DNA from: DASZTV01 sp035550655
GTDB lineage: Bacteria > Actinomycetota > Actinomycetes > JAFAQI01
Reading direction: 5' to 3'
Length of the DNA: 64,000 nucleotides
Assembly (NCBI GenBank): GCA_035550655.1
Contig: DASZOU010000023.1
Coordinates: 27,406-91,405 of the forward strand
Shown: one piece after another, positions 1 through 8,258 of the stretch
Numbering within the stretch: the stretch's first letter is position 1
Layout of the letters: each line of letters opens with the position of its first letter
Made by a program: the position numbers and the translations under genes
Notes under the pieces: generated by a model
The model's input: the letters and a program-made list of their open reading frames with translations, nothing else
Told to the model about the DNA's origin: nothing
The model's database searches: none

Positions 1-93
1 GTCGGCGTAGCGGAGCAAGGCGCGCGCATCGTGTTCAGCGCTCGCCACCCCGGCGGCGGCAAGCCGACCGGTCGCGTCTCGAAGCGTGATCAC
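1..93 (-). CDS. prmC: PrmC, release-factor glutamine methyltransferase (N-terminal 31 residues; cut by window edge)
   Basis: PrmC methylates the glutamine of the GGQ motif in release factors. Only the first 31 codons are present, starting at a GTG 7 nt downstream of the prfA stop. The visible residues (VITLRDATGRLAAAGVASAEHD in part, then ARALLRY) match the helical N-terminal domain of the family, including the usual AG.....DAR.LL pattern. Position directly after prfA on the same strand is the classical prfA-prmC arrangement. The catalytic NPPY motif lies outside the window, so identity rests on the N-terminus and context. Confidence 0.8.
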   Translation of the reverse strand, partial: MITLRDATGRLAAAGVASAEHDARALLRYAD

Positions 94-100
94 CTCAGGC

Positions 101-1159
101 TCACTCCTGAGTGCCGACAGCCGCCGCGGTGTCGGCGTCGGCAAGCGCCTGCACCACGGCGTCGAGGTCACCATCCAGCACCTGGTCGAGGTTGTAGGCC
201 TTGTAACCGACCCGGTGGTCACTGATGCGGTTCTCGGGGAAGTTGTAGGTCCGGATCCGCTCGCTGCGGTCGACGGTACGGACCTGGCTGCGGCGCGCTT
301 CCGACGCTTCGGCGTCCGCGGCCTCTTGTGCCGCTTGCAACATGCGAGCGCGAAGGATACGCATCGCGCTCTCCTTGTTCTGCAGCTGGGACTTCTCGTT
401 CTGGCACGACACGACGATCCCGGTCGGCAGGTGCGTGATCCGCACTGCCGAGTCCGTCGTGTTGACGCTCTGCCCACCGGGCCCCGACGAGCGGTACACG
501 TCGATCCGCAAGTCGTTCGGGTCGATCTCGATCTCGACGTCCTCGGCTTCCGGCAGCACGAGTACGCCGGCCGCGCTCGTGTGGATCCGACCCTGCGACT
601 CGGTCGCGGGCACCCGCTGGACGCGATGCACGCCGCCTTCGTACTTCAGCCGGCTCCATGGCATCGGCTCGCCCCGGCCGCGCACCGCGATCGTGGCTTC
701 CTTGTAGCCACCCAGATCGCTCTCGGCAGCGTCGAGCAGCTCCGTCTTCCATCCTTGACGCTCGGCGTAGCGCAGATACATGCGCAACAGATCGCCCGCG
801 AACAGCGCCGACTCGTCGCCGCCCTCGCCGGCCTTCACCTCGACGATGACGTCCTTGTCGTCATTCGGGTCACGCGGGACCAGCAGGGCACGCAGCTCGT
901 CGGTCAAGCGCGACAGCGCCGCCTCGAGGTCCGGGATCTCCGCGCGGAAGGACGCGTCCTCGTCGGCAAGCTCCTTGGCTGCCGCGAGATCGTCCCCGGC
1001 CCGGCGCCACTCGGCGTACTTGGCGACGATCGGGCCGAGCTCGGCGTAGCGCCGGCCAACCGTCCGGGCTCGGCCCTGGTCGGCGTGGATGTCCGGGTCG
1101 GACAGCTGCTTCTCGAGGTCGGCGTGCTCGGCGACAAGCTCTTCGACTTGCTCGAACAC
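101..1159 (-). CDS. prfA: Peptide chain release factor 1
   Basis: Class I release factor that recognises UAA/UAG and triggers peptidyl-tRNA hydrolysis on the ribosome. The protein is 352 residues, normal for RF1. It has the codon-recognition tripeptide PAT (in RVPATESQG), which separates RF1 from RF2, and the catalytic loop SSGPGGQSVNTTDSAV with GGQ. The start is GTG at 1159, with GGAG about 7 nt upstream. It lies between rpmE and prmC on the same strand and is probably co-transcribed with prmC. Confidence 0.97.
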   Translation of the reverse strand: MFEQVEELVAEHADLEKQLSDPDIHADQGRARTVGRRYAELGPIVAKYAEWRRAGDDLAAAKELADEDASFRAEIPDLEAALSRLTDELRALLVPRDPNDDKDVIVEVKAGEGGDESALFAGDLLRMYLRYAERQGWKTELLDAAESDLGGYKEATIAVRGRGEPMPWSRLKYEGGVHRVQRVPATESQGRIHTSAAGVLVLPEAEDVEIEIDPNDLRIDVYRSSGPGGQSVNTTDSAVRITHLPTGIVVSCQNEKSQLQNKESAMRILRARMLQAAQEAADAEASEARRSQVRTVDRSERIRTYNFPENRISDHRVGYKAYNLDQVLDGDLDAVVQALADADTAAAVGTQE

Positions 1160-1206
1160 GATGACTCCAGATGAGTAGCAAACAGGTCAGACGATGCTGA
1201 CCACAG

Positions 1207-1413
1207 CTACTTCTTCGAGTACCTCTGCTCGAAGCGCGCCACGCGACCGCCCGTGTCCAGGATCTTCTGCTTGCCCGTGTAGAAGGGGTGGCAGGCCGAG
1301 CAGACGTCGGCATGGATGACGCCGTTCTTCGCGGTGCTGCGCGTGGTGAAGGTGTTGCCGCACGTGCAGGTCACGCTGGTCTCGACGTACTCGGGGTGGA
1401 TGTCGGGCTTCAC
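1207..1413 (-). CDS. rpmE: 50S ribosomal protein L31, zinc-binding (C+) form
   Basis: Ribosomal large-subunit protein L31, 68 residues. The open frame extends further upstream, but the GTG at 1413 is chosen because a strong GAAAGGAG site sits about 8 nt before it and the protein then starts with the usual KPDIHPEY. Cysteines at 16, 18, 38 and 41 form the CxC...CxxC zinc site, so this is the C+ paralogue that actinobacteria replace by a C- form under zinc starvation. No C- paralogue is seen in this window despite its large zinc locus. It lies between rho and prfA. Confidence 0.96.
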   Translation of the reverse strand: MKPDIHPEYVETSVTCTCGNTFTTRSTAKNGVIHADVCSACHPFYTGKQKILDTGGRVARFEQRYSKK

Positions 1414-1523
1414 GGTCGGTGCTCCTTTCGATGGGGGTCGCCGGGTCCCCTCAGCGGGGTGAACCGGAACCGATGCTTCCAGTGTGCCTGAAGTAGGCAA
1501 ACGCTGTGGAGCGGTAGATATTC

Positions 1524-3245
1524 CTAGCCCTCGCCCGGACTGGTCTTCTGCACCTGCAGCAGGAACTCGTAGTTGCTGTGCGTCTCCTTGAGCTTGGACA
1601 GCAGCAGCTCCATCCCCTGTTGCGCGTCGAGGGCGTGAAGCACCCGCCGCAGCTTCCAGATGATCTGCAGCTCCTCGGGCGAGAGCAGGATCTCCTCCTT
1701 GCGGGTACCCGACGGGTCGATGTCGACCGCCGGGAAGATCCGCTTGTCCGCGAGCTTGCGATCGAGTTTGAGCTCCATGTTGCCCGTGCCCTTGAACTCC
1801 TCGAAGATCACGGTGTCCATCGTCGAGCCGGTCTCAACCAGTGCGGTCGCGAGGATAGTCAGCGAGCCGCCGTTCTCGATGTTGCGCGCGGCGCCGAGGA
1901 ACCGCTTCGGCGGGTAGAGCGCGGTCGAGTCGACGCCGCCGGAGAGAATCCGGCCGCTCGCCGGCGCCGCCAGGTTGTACGCACGGCCGAGCCGGGTGAT
2001 CGAGTCGAGCAGGACGACAACGTCGTGACCGAGCTCGACGAGGCGCTTTGCGCGCTCGATCGACAGCTCGGCGACGCTCGTGTGGTCGGACGGCGGCCGG
2101 TCGAAGGTCGAGGCGATGACCTCACCCTTCACAGACCGCTGCATGTCGGTGACCTCTTCGGGTCGCTCGTCGACGAGAACGACCATGAGGTGGCACTCGG
2201 GGTTGTTCGTCGTGATGGCGTTCGCGATCGCTTGGAGCACCATCGTCTTGCCGGCCTTCGGCGGCGAGACGATCAGACCGCGCTGACCCTTGCCCAGCGG
2301 TGCGACGAGGTCGATGACCCGGGTCGTGTAGATGTTCGGCTCGGTCTCCAGCCGCAGCCGCTCCTGCGGGTAGAGCGGGATCAGCTTCGCGAAGTCCGGA
2401 CGCTTCTTCGCCTCTTCCGGGTCGACGCCGTTGACGGTGTCGAGGCGGACCAGCGCGTTGAACTTCTCGCGTCGCTCACCCTCACGCGGCTGGCGGATCA
2501 TGCCCGTGACCGCGTCACCCTTGCGCAACCCGTAGCGCCGCACCTGCGACAAAGAGACGTACACGTCATCGGGGCTCGAGAGATAACCGCTGGTGCGCAC
2601 GAACGCGTAGTTGTCGAGGATGTCGACGATCCCGCCGACCGGGACGAGCACATCGTCATCGGAGATGATCGGCTCCGCGTCGTTCGGGCCGAAGCGTTCA
2701 CGGCTGCCACCGCGACCGCGGTTGCGCTCCCGGAACCGGCCGCGACGCGAGCGGTTCGAGCCGAACTCCTCGTCACCCTGACGATTGCCCTGGCCGTCAC
2801 CACCCGGCCCGTTGTTCTGACCGTTCTGGTTGTTCTGGTTGTTCTGCCGGTTCTGGCCGTTGCCGCCCTGGCGGTTGCCCTGCTGGCGGTCGCGCGGTTC
2901 GCGAGCCTCGCCGCGGTCGTCCTGCTGACGGTCGCGGGGTTCGCGGTCATCGCCGCGACGGTCGTCGCTTCGCTCAGCGCGGCCGTGCTGTGCGTTGGCG
3001 TCATCAGCGGGAGCCGACGCTGCGGCAGCCCGCGAGGAGCCGCCTTGCTTGGCCTGGATCGCCTCGATCAGCTCGCCTTTGCGCATCCGTGCGGTGCCGG
3101 TGATGCCCAGGTCGCCCGCGAGCGTCTGGAGCTCGGGCAACAGCATCCCGGACAGTCCCTTGCGGCGGCCGTTCGTCGATCCGCCGGCGCTGGTCGACTC
3201 GTTGGTCGACGCCTCCGCGGAGGAAACCTCGTGAGTTTCGCTCAC
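1524..3245 (-). CDS. rho: Transcription termination factor Rho with long Asn/Arg/Gly-rich N-terminal insert
   Basis: Hexameric RNA-dependent ATPase/translocase that terminates transcription. At 573 residues it is far longer than E. coli Rho (about 419). Residues about 70-190 are a low-complexity insert rich in Asn, Gln, Arg, Gly and Asp, typical of actinobacterial Rho. It is followed by the RNA-binding domain, the P-loop PPKAGKTMV, the Walker B segment VVLVDERPEEVTDMQRS, the Q-loop and the C-terminal motor. The start is GTG at 3245, with GGAAGGA upstream. A 332-nt leader precedes it, which fits known autoregulation of rho, but no specific attenuator can be proven here. Confidence 0.97.
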   Translation of the reverse strand: MSETHEVSSAEASTNESTSAGGSTNGRRKGLSGMLLPELQTLAGDLGITGTARMRKGELIEAIQAKQGGSSRAAAASAPADDANAQHGRAERSDDRRGDDREPRDRQQDDRGEAREPRDRQQGNRQGGNGQNRQNNQNNQNGQNNGPGGDGQGNRQGDEEFGSNRSRRGRFRERNRGRGGSRERFGPNDAEPIISDDDVLVPVGGIVDILDNYAFVRTSGYLSSPDDVYVSLSQVRRYGLRKGDAVTGMIRQPREGERREKFNALVRLDTVNGVDPEEAKKRPDFAKLIPLYPQERLRLETEPNIYTTRVIDLVAPLGKGQRGLIVSPPKAGKTMVLQAIANAITTNNPECHLMVVLVDERPEEVTDMQRSVKGEVIASTFDRPPSDHTSVAELSIERAKRLVELGHDVVVLLDSITRLGRAYNLAAPASGRILSGGVDSTALYPPKRFLGAARNIENGGSLTILATALVETGSTMDTVIFEEFKGTGNMELKLDRKLADKRIFPAVDIDPSGTRKEEILLSPEELQIIWKLRRVLHALDAQQGMELLLSKLKETHSNYEFLLQVQKTSPGEG

Positions 3246-3577
3246 TTACTGGTCCTTCCTTACTTCATTTCAGTCAGTACGGCCGGGAAGTCCGCGGCGG
3301 CACTGGAACCCGCCTTCGCGGCGGGAGCTTTGTTGAGCCGATCCCGGGTGAGGATTTGCGCGTGCGCCCCAAGGCTGGAGCGGGGAAGCGACGAATCGGA
3401 TCTACGGCTGGTGAGACTTGGTGAGGCTCGCTACCGGGGATGCTGACTCGCTGCAGAGCGGAAACCTCGCCCCGATGGGGCGGCTATTCGCAAGGACAGC
3501 GTAGTCGTCGCCGTCCATTCCTGCCAACAAAGGTGCGGTTCCGGGGTATTCCGGCGTGTCCCGCGGACCAATGCCGG
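3246..3577. other. 332-nt gene-free stretch: rho leader and thrB 3' region
   Basis: No convincing gene lies between thrB (stop at 3578) and rho. A perfect hairpin CGCCCC-GAT-GGGGCG is at 3468-3482. Read on the minus strand it lies about 95 nt after thrB and lacks a clean U-run, so it could be a weak thrB terminator or part of the rho leader RNA. Short frames on either strand here have no recognisable protein features. The rho promoter should lie here but no confident -10/-35 pair was found. Confidence 0.4.
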
Positions 3578-4501
3578 CTAGAGAGCGGCGAGGTGGGCGC
3601 CCTTCTGGTCGACGTCGAGCGGCAGCGCGCTCCAACCTCGTCGCGCAAAGGTCACGGCTCGGTCACGGCCTGCCTTGGTCGTCAGCGCGAGGACGGTCGG
3701 TCCGGCACCCGACACGACGGCGGGTATCCCCGCCGCCCGCAGCTCCGCAACCAACGCGGCGGTGCGTGGCATCGCGGGCTCGCGGTAGGGCTGATGCAGC
3801 CGGTCTTCCGTCGCGGCAAGCAGGTCACCGGGATGTGAGCGAAGCGCTTCGACCAGCAGCGCAGCGCGCGCGGCATTGGCAACGGCATCAGCGTGAGGCA
3901 CTGAGTCGGGCAGCAGCTTGCGCGCCGCCTTCGTCGACGCCCCCGTTCCCGGCACGAACGCCACCGGCGCGAGGTCTGCCGACACCGGCACCTTCAACGC
4001 GCGCGCACCCGACGCATCGCTCCAGGCGATGGTCAGTCCGCCGAGCAGGCAAGCGGCGACGTTGTCCGGGTGACCTTCGAGCTGCGCGGCATGCGCAAGC
4101 GCGGCGTCATCGTCCATGCGTTCGCTGCCACCCACGACCAGTCCGCGTGCGGCGACCACGCCCGCGACGATCGCTGCCGCCGATGAGCCGAGACCGCGGC
4201 TGTGAGGAATCCGGTTGGCACACACGACCTCGAGACCGGTGGGTGCCCCGCCGAGCAGCTTGAACGTCGCGCGCATCGACTTCACCACCAGATGACGCGC
4301 GTTGCGCGGCACACTCGCCGCACCCATCCCCGCCACGTCGACGGACAGACCGGGCTCGTCGGTGACGCGTACGACGACGTCGTCGTACAGCTCGAGGGCA
4401 AGCCCGAGCGCGTCGAACCCCGGACCGAGGTTGGCACTGGTCGCGGGTACGCGAACCCGTACCGGAGCAGCCTTGAACGTCGGGCCGGACCGTCTGGCCA
4501 T
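3578..4501 (-). CDS. thrB: Homoserine kinase
   Basis: Phosphorylates L-homoserine with ATP, the penultimate step of threonine synthesis. The frame is open further upstream, but the start is set at ATG 4501 because it overlaps the thrC stop (TAATG), giving 307 residues starting MARRSGP. It is a GHMP-kinase protein: N-terminal VPATSANLGPGFDALG and the phosphate-binding motif PHSRGLGSSAAA at residues 99-110. The C-terminal GAGPT motif is also visible. It is translationally coupled to thrC. Confidence 0.96.
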   Translation of the reverse strand: MARRSGPTFKAAPVRVRVPATSANLGPGFDALGLALELYDDVVVRVTDEPGLSVDVAGMGAASVPRNARHLVVKSMRATFKLLGGAPTGLEVVCANRIPHSRGLGSSAAAIVAGVVAARGLVVGGSERMDDDAALAHAAQLEGHPDNVAACLLGGLTIAWSDASGARALKVPVSADLAPVAFVPGTGASTKAARKLLPDSVPHADAVANAARAALLVEALRSHPGDLLAATEDRLHQPYREPAMPRTAALVAELRAAGIPAVVSGAGPTVLALTTKAGRDRAVTFARRGWSALPLDVDQKGAHLAAL

Positions 4502-5574
4502 TACAGGTCGAGAGCTTCCGCCGCCGCCGAGACCTCGGCGGCGATGGTCAGCGGCGCGGGAGCACCGGCGATCGCCCACTCGGGATCCTTCAGACCGTTG
4601 CCCGTCACGGTGCACACGACGCGAAGCCCGGCGTCGAGCGTCCCTTCGTGACGGGCCTGCAACAGGCCCGCGACGCTGGCGGCGCTCGCCGGTTCGACGA
4701 ACACACCTTCTTCCTTCGCGAGGATCCGGTACGCGGCCAGGATGTCGCGGTCGGTGACCGCCTCGATGGCACCGCCGGACTCGTCACGAGCCGCAAGTGC
4801 CTGTTGCCACGATGCGGGATTGCCGATCCGGATCGCGGTGGCAATGGTCGACGGCGAGTGGACCGGTGCACCGCGCACGATTGGTGCGGCGCCGGCTGCC
4901 TGGAACCCGCGCATGACCGGACGGTGCGTGGCGATCCCGTCGCCGGCGTATTCGACGTAGCCCTTCCAGTAGGCCGTGATGTTGCCGGCGTTGCCCACGG
5001 GGAGGCAGTGGACGTCCGGCGCGTCACCGAGCGCGTCACAGATCTCGAACGACGCCGTCTTCTGGCCTTCGATCCGGAACTCGTTGACGGAGTTCACGAG
5101 AGCGACCGGGTACTTCTCTGCGAGATCCCGCGCGAGGTTGAGGCAGTCGTCGAAGTTGCCATCGACCTGCAGCAGCCGCGCACCGTGCACGAGCGCCTGC
5201 GCAAGCTTGCCCATCGCGATCTTGCCGCGTGGCACCAGCACCGCGCACACCATCTCGGCGCGGACGGCGTACGCCGCGGCGCTCGCGGAGGTGTTGCCGG
5301 TAGAAGCGCAGATGACGGCCTTGGCGCCTTCCTCAGCCGCTTTGCTGATCGCCATGGTCATCCCGCGGTCCTTGAACGACCCTGTCGGGTTGAGGCCCTC
5401 GACCTTCAGCAGGACATCGCAGCCGGTGCGCTTGGACAGCCGCGGCGCCGGGATGAGCGGCGTACCGCCTTCGAGCAGCGTGATCACCGGCGTGGCGTCC
5501 GTGACCGGCAACCGGTCGCGAAACTCCTCGATGACACCTCGCCACGGCGCCGACCGAGCGACGGTGGTCGTCAT
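4501..5574 (-). CDS. thrC: Threonine synthase
   Basis: PLP enzyme converting O-phosphohomoserine to threonine. The protein has 357 residues, the length of the short actinobacterial form. The PLP lysine is K68 in NPTGSFKDRGM, and the phosphate-binding/substrate loop STGNTSASAAAYA follows. ATG 5574 overlaps the hom stop by ATGA, and its own stop overlaps thrB by TAATG, so hom-thrC-thrB should be one coupled operon. Confidence 0.97.
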   Translation of the reverse strand: MTTTVARSAPWRGVIEEFRDRLPVTDATPVITLLEGGTPLIPAPRLSKRTGCDVLLKVEGLNPTGSFKDRGMTMAISKAAEEGAKAVICASTGNTSASAAAYAVRAEMVCAVLVPRGKIAMGKLAQALVHGARLLQVDGNFDDCLNLARDLAEKYPVALVNSVNEFRIEGQKTASFEICDALGDAPDVHCLPVGNAGNITAYWKGYVEYAGDGIATHRPVMRGFQAAGAAPIVRGAPVHSPSTIATAIRIGNPASWQQALAARDESGGAIEAVTDRDILAAYRILAKEEGVFVEPASAASVAGLLQARHEGTLDAGLRVVCTVTGNGLKDPEWAIAGAPAPLTIAAEVSAAAEALDL

Positions 5575-6875
5575 GCGCCACCCCCCTCGACTCGCATCAC
5601 ACTTGCAACGGCGCGAACAACGTCCAACTGGCGCAGCTCTTCCACGGTGGCGGACAGGGCCGCGTCGGTTGCGTCGTGGGTCACGAGGTCCAGCGTCGCA
5701 TCGTCACCGTGTCCCTCTTGCCGAACCGTCTGGATCGACACGTCGTGCACGGCGAATGCCTGCGCGATGCTGGCGAGCACACCCGCCTTGTCCGCCACAT
5801 CCAGGCTGACGTGGTAGCGCGTGATGGTCTCTCCCATCGGCCGGATCGGGAGCGCGGCGTACGACGAGTCGCCGGCACCGCGCGCGCCGGACAGCCGGTT
5901 CCGGCAGACGGCCACCAGATCGCCGAGGACTGCGCTCGCGGTCGGCGCGCCGCCGGCACCGCGGCCGTAGAACATCAGCTGGCCCGCAGCGTCGGCCTCG
6001 ATGAACACGGCGTTGTACGCGTCGCGGACGCCGGCGAGCGGGTGGCTGAGCGGAAGGATCGCCGGGTGCACTCGCACGCCGACCGACTCACGCCCGTTGC
6101 GGTCGGGGGCGCGCTCGGCAATCGCAAGCAGCTTCACGACACCACCCATGTCGCGCGCGCTCGCGACGTCGCCGGCAGTCACGTCGGAGATGCCTTCGCG
6201 ATGTACGTCGGCGGCGGTCACCCTGGTGTGGAAGGCGAGACCGGCAAGAATCGCGGCCTTCGCCGCCGCGTCGAACCCGTCCACATCCGCCGACGGGTCG
6301 GCCTCGGCGTAGCCGAGCGCCTGCGCCTCCTCGAGCGCGTCGGAGAAGCTCGCGCCGGTGCTGTCCATCTTGGTCAGGATGTAGTTGGTGGTCCCGTTGA
6401 CGATGCCGATCACCCGGTTGACGCGGTCGCCGGCGAGCGACTCGCGAAGCGGCCGCAGCAGCGGGATCGCGCCCGCGACGCTGGCCTCGCAATAGAGATC
6501 GGTGTTGCCGCGGCGCGCCGCGTCGTACAGCGTGCCGCCGTCCTCGGCGAGCAGGGCCTTGTTGGCGGTCACCACGGACGCGCCACGCTCGAGCGCCGTC
6601 ACCAGCAGGGAGCGGGCAGGCTCGATGCCGCCGATGACCTCGATGACGACGTCGACGTCCTCGCGCGCGACCAGGGCGGCGCTGTCAGTGGTGAACAGCG
6701 ACGGATCGACAGCGACGTCACGAGAGCGCTGCGGCCGGCGTACGGCGATGCCGGCGATCTCCAGCGGTGCGCCGATGCGCTGCGCAAGGTCGCCACTGTG
6801 CGCACCGATCAGCCGCACGACCTCGCTGCCGACGACACCGCAACCCAGCATCGCGATCTTCAACGGTTTGCTCAT
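5571..6875 (-). CDS. hom: Homoserine dehydrogenase (with C-terminal ACT domain)
   Basis: NAD(P)-dependent reduction of aspartate semialdehyde to homoserine, the branch point to threonine and methionine. The start is placed at ATG 6875, which overlaps the lysA stop (ATGA) and gives 434 residues beginning MSKPLKIAMLGCGVVG, a Rossmann glycine motif. The catalytic core has GIVNGTTNYILTKM and AEADPSADVDGFDAAAKAAI. The last about 80 residues (YHVSLDVADKAGVLASIA...) form an ACT domain, implying allosteric feedback, known in the family to be by threonine. Confidence 0.97.
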   Translation of the reverse strand: MSKPLKIAMLGCGVVGSEVVRLIGAHSGDLAQRIGAPLEIAGIAVRRPQRSRDVAVDPSLFTTDSAALVAREDVDVVIEVIGGIEPARSLLVTALERGASVVTANKALLAEDGGTLYDAARRGNTDLYCEASVAGAIPLLRPLRESLAGDRVNRVIGIVNGTTNYILTKMDSTGASFSDALEEAQALGYAEADPSADVDGFDAAAKAAILAGLAFHTRVTAADVHREGISDVTAGDVASARDMGGVVKLLAIAERAPDRNGRESVGVRVHPAILPLSHPLAGVRDAYNAVFIEADAAGQLMFYGRGAGGAPTASAVLGDLVAVCRNRLSGARGAGDSSYAALPIRPMGETITRYHVSLDVADKAGVLASIAQAFAVHDVSIQTVRQEGHGDDATLDLVTHDATDAALSATVEELRQLDVVRAVASVMRVEGGGA

Positions 6876-8254
6876 CCGAGATCCAGCCCCAGCAGGTCGT
6901 CGAGAGTCTCGCGCCGCACCATGACGCGGCTCGCGCCATCCTTGACTGCGACGACCGGTGGTCGTGGCACTGCGTTGTAGTTGCTGGCCATCGAGCGACA
7001 GTAGGCGCCCGTGGCCGCGACGGCGAGCAGATCCCCGGGGGCAAGGTCCTGCGGCAGCCACAGATCACGCACGACGATGTCGCCCGCCTCGCAGTGTTTG
7101 CCGACCAGCCGCGCCAGCATCGGCGCCGCATCACTGTCCCGCGATGCCAGCACACAGGTGTACGACGCGTCGTACAGCGCGGTGCGGATGTTGTCGCTCA
7201 TCCCGCCATCAACGCTGACGTAGGTCCTGATGCCGTCGATCTCCTTGACGGTTCCGACCTCGTAGAGGGTGACGCCGGCGGGGCCGACGATCGCGCGGCC
7301 CGGCTCGACGGCAAGCCGCGGCACCGGAAGCGCGGCGGCCTCGCACTCGCGCTCGACGATCAGGCGCAGCTGCTTCGCGACCTCGGCGACGTCGGCCGGG
7401 TCGTCGTCGGGCGTGTAGGCGATACCGAGCCCGCCACCGAGGTCGAGCTCGGGCAAGGTCAAACCCACCACGTCGCGCACTGTCGCAAGCAGCCCGACGA
7501 CGCGGTGAGCAGCGACCTCGAAGCCCGCGGTGTCGAAGATCTGCGAGCCGATGTGGCTGTGGAGGCCGACCAGCTCGAGCGACGGCAGCGCGACGACGCG
7601 TCGTACCGCCTCGAGCGCGGCACCCCCGGCGAGAGAGAACCCGAACTTCTGGTCCTCGTGTGCCGTCGCGATGAACTCATGGGTGTGCGCCTCGACGCCG
7701 ACCGTGACGCGGACGAGCACCCGCTGCCTGACGCCGGCCGCCTCCGCCACGTGGGCGAGCCGCGCGATCTCGTGGTCGCTGTCGACGACCACCCGGCCGA
7801 CTCCGGCTGCGACCGCGGCCTCGAGCTCGCCGCGGGACTTGTTGTTCCCGTGCATGAGGATCCGCTCGGCCGGGAAGCCTGCGGCGAGCGCGGTCGCCAG
7901 CTCACCGCCACTCGACACGTCGAGCGACAGGCCTTCTTCTCGCACCCAGGCCGCGACGCCCTTCGACAGGAACGCCTTCGCCGCGTAATAGATATCGGTG
8001 TCATCGCCGAAGGCGGCGCGATAGCCCCGGCACCGGCTCCGGACATCGTCTTCGGACAGGACATACACCGGGGTGCCGTGCGCGGCGGCGAGGTCGCGTA
8101 CGTCGCAGCCACCGAGGTGCATCACTCCGCCGACGCGTTCAGCCCCGAGCGGCCAGATCCGCGGGTCCAGCTCACCGAACGCGGCAGGGGGCGCCCCGAG
8201 GGGGTGACTCGTCGTCGGGTCGGCATGCATCGCGCCGGCCGGGTGGGCCTTCAT
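6872..8254 (-). CDS. lysA: Diaminopimelate decarboxylase
   Basis: PLP enzyme making L-lysine from meso-diaminopimelate, the last step of lysine synthesis and a competitor for peptidoglycan precursor. Start ATG 8254 lies 4 nt after the argS stop and gives 460 residues. The longer upstream frame runs through argS and is rejected. K93 in YYAAKAFLSKG binds PLP, and the HGNNKS, GGGLGIAYT and EPGRAIV motifs of fold-III decarboxylases are present. It belongs to the argS-lysA-hom-thrC-thrB cluster, the usual actinobacterial order. Confidence 0.97.
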   Translation of the reverse strand: MKAHPAGAMHADPTTSHPLGAPPAAFGELDPRIWPLGAERVGGVMHLGGCDVRDLAAAHGTPVYVLSEDDVRSRCRGYRAAFGDDTDIYYAAKAFLSKGVAAWVREEGLSLDVSSGGELATALAAGFPAERILMHGNNKSRGELEAAVAAGVGRVVVDSDHEIARLAHVAEAAGVRQRVLVRVTVGVEAHTHEFIATAHEDQKFGFSLAGGAALEAVRRVVALPSLELVGLHSHIGSQIFDTAGFEVAAHRVVGLLATVRDVVGLTLPELDLGGGLGIAYTPDDDPADVAEVAKQLRLIVERECEAAALPVPRLAVEPGRAIVGPAGVTLYEVGTVKEIDGIRTYVSVDGGMSDNIRTALYDASYTCVLASRDSDAAPMLARLVGKHCEAGDIVVRDLWLPQDLAPGDLLAVAATGAYCRSMASNYNAVPRPPVVAVKDGASRVMVRRETLDDLLGLDLG

Positions 8255-8258
8255 CGCG

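Noticed and set aside
86..1174. Long plus-strand open frame of 362 codons opposite prfA
   Set aside because: It is the antisense of prfA, has no recognisable domain, and results from high GC removing stop codons.
1578..3446. 622-codon plus-strand open frame opposite rho
   Set aside because: Antisense of rho; Val/Leu/Arg-rich composition without any family motif.
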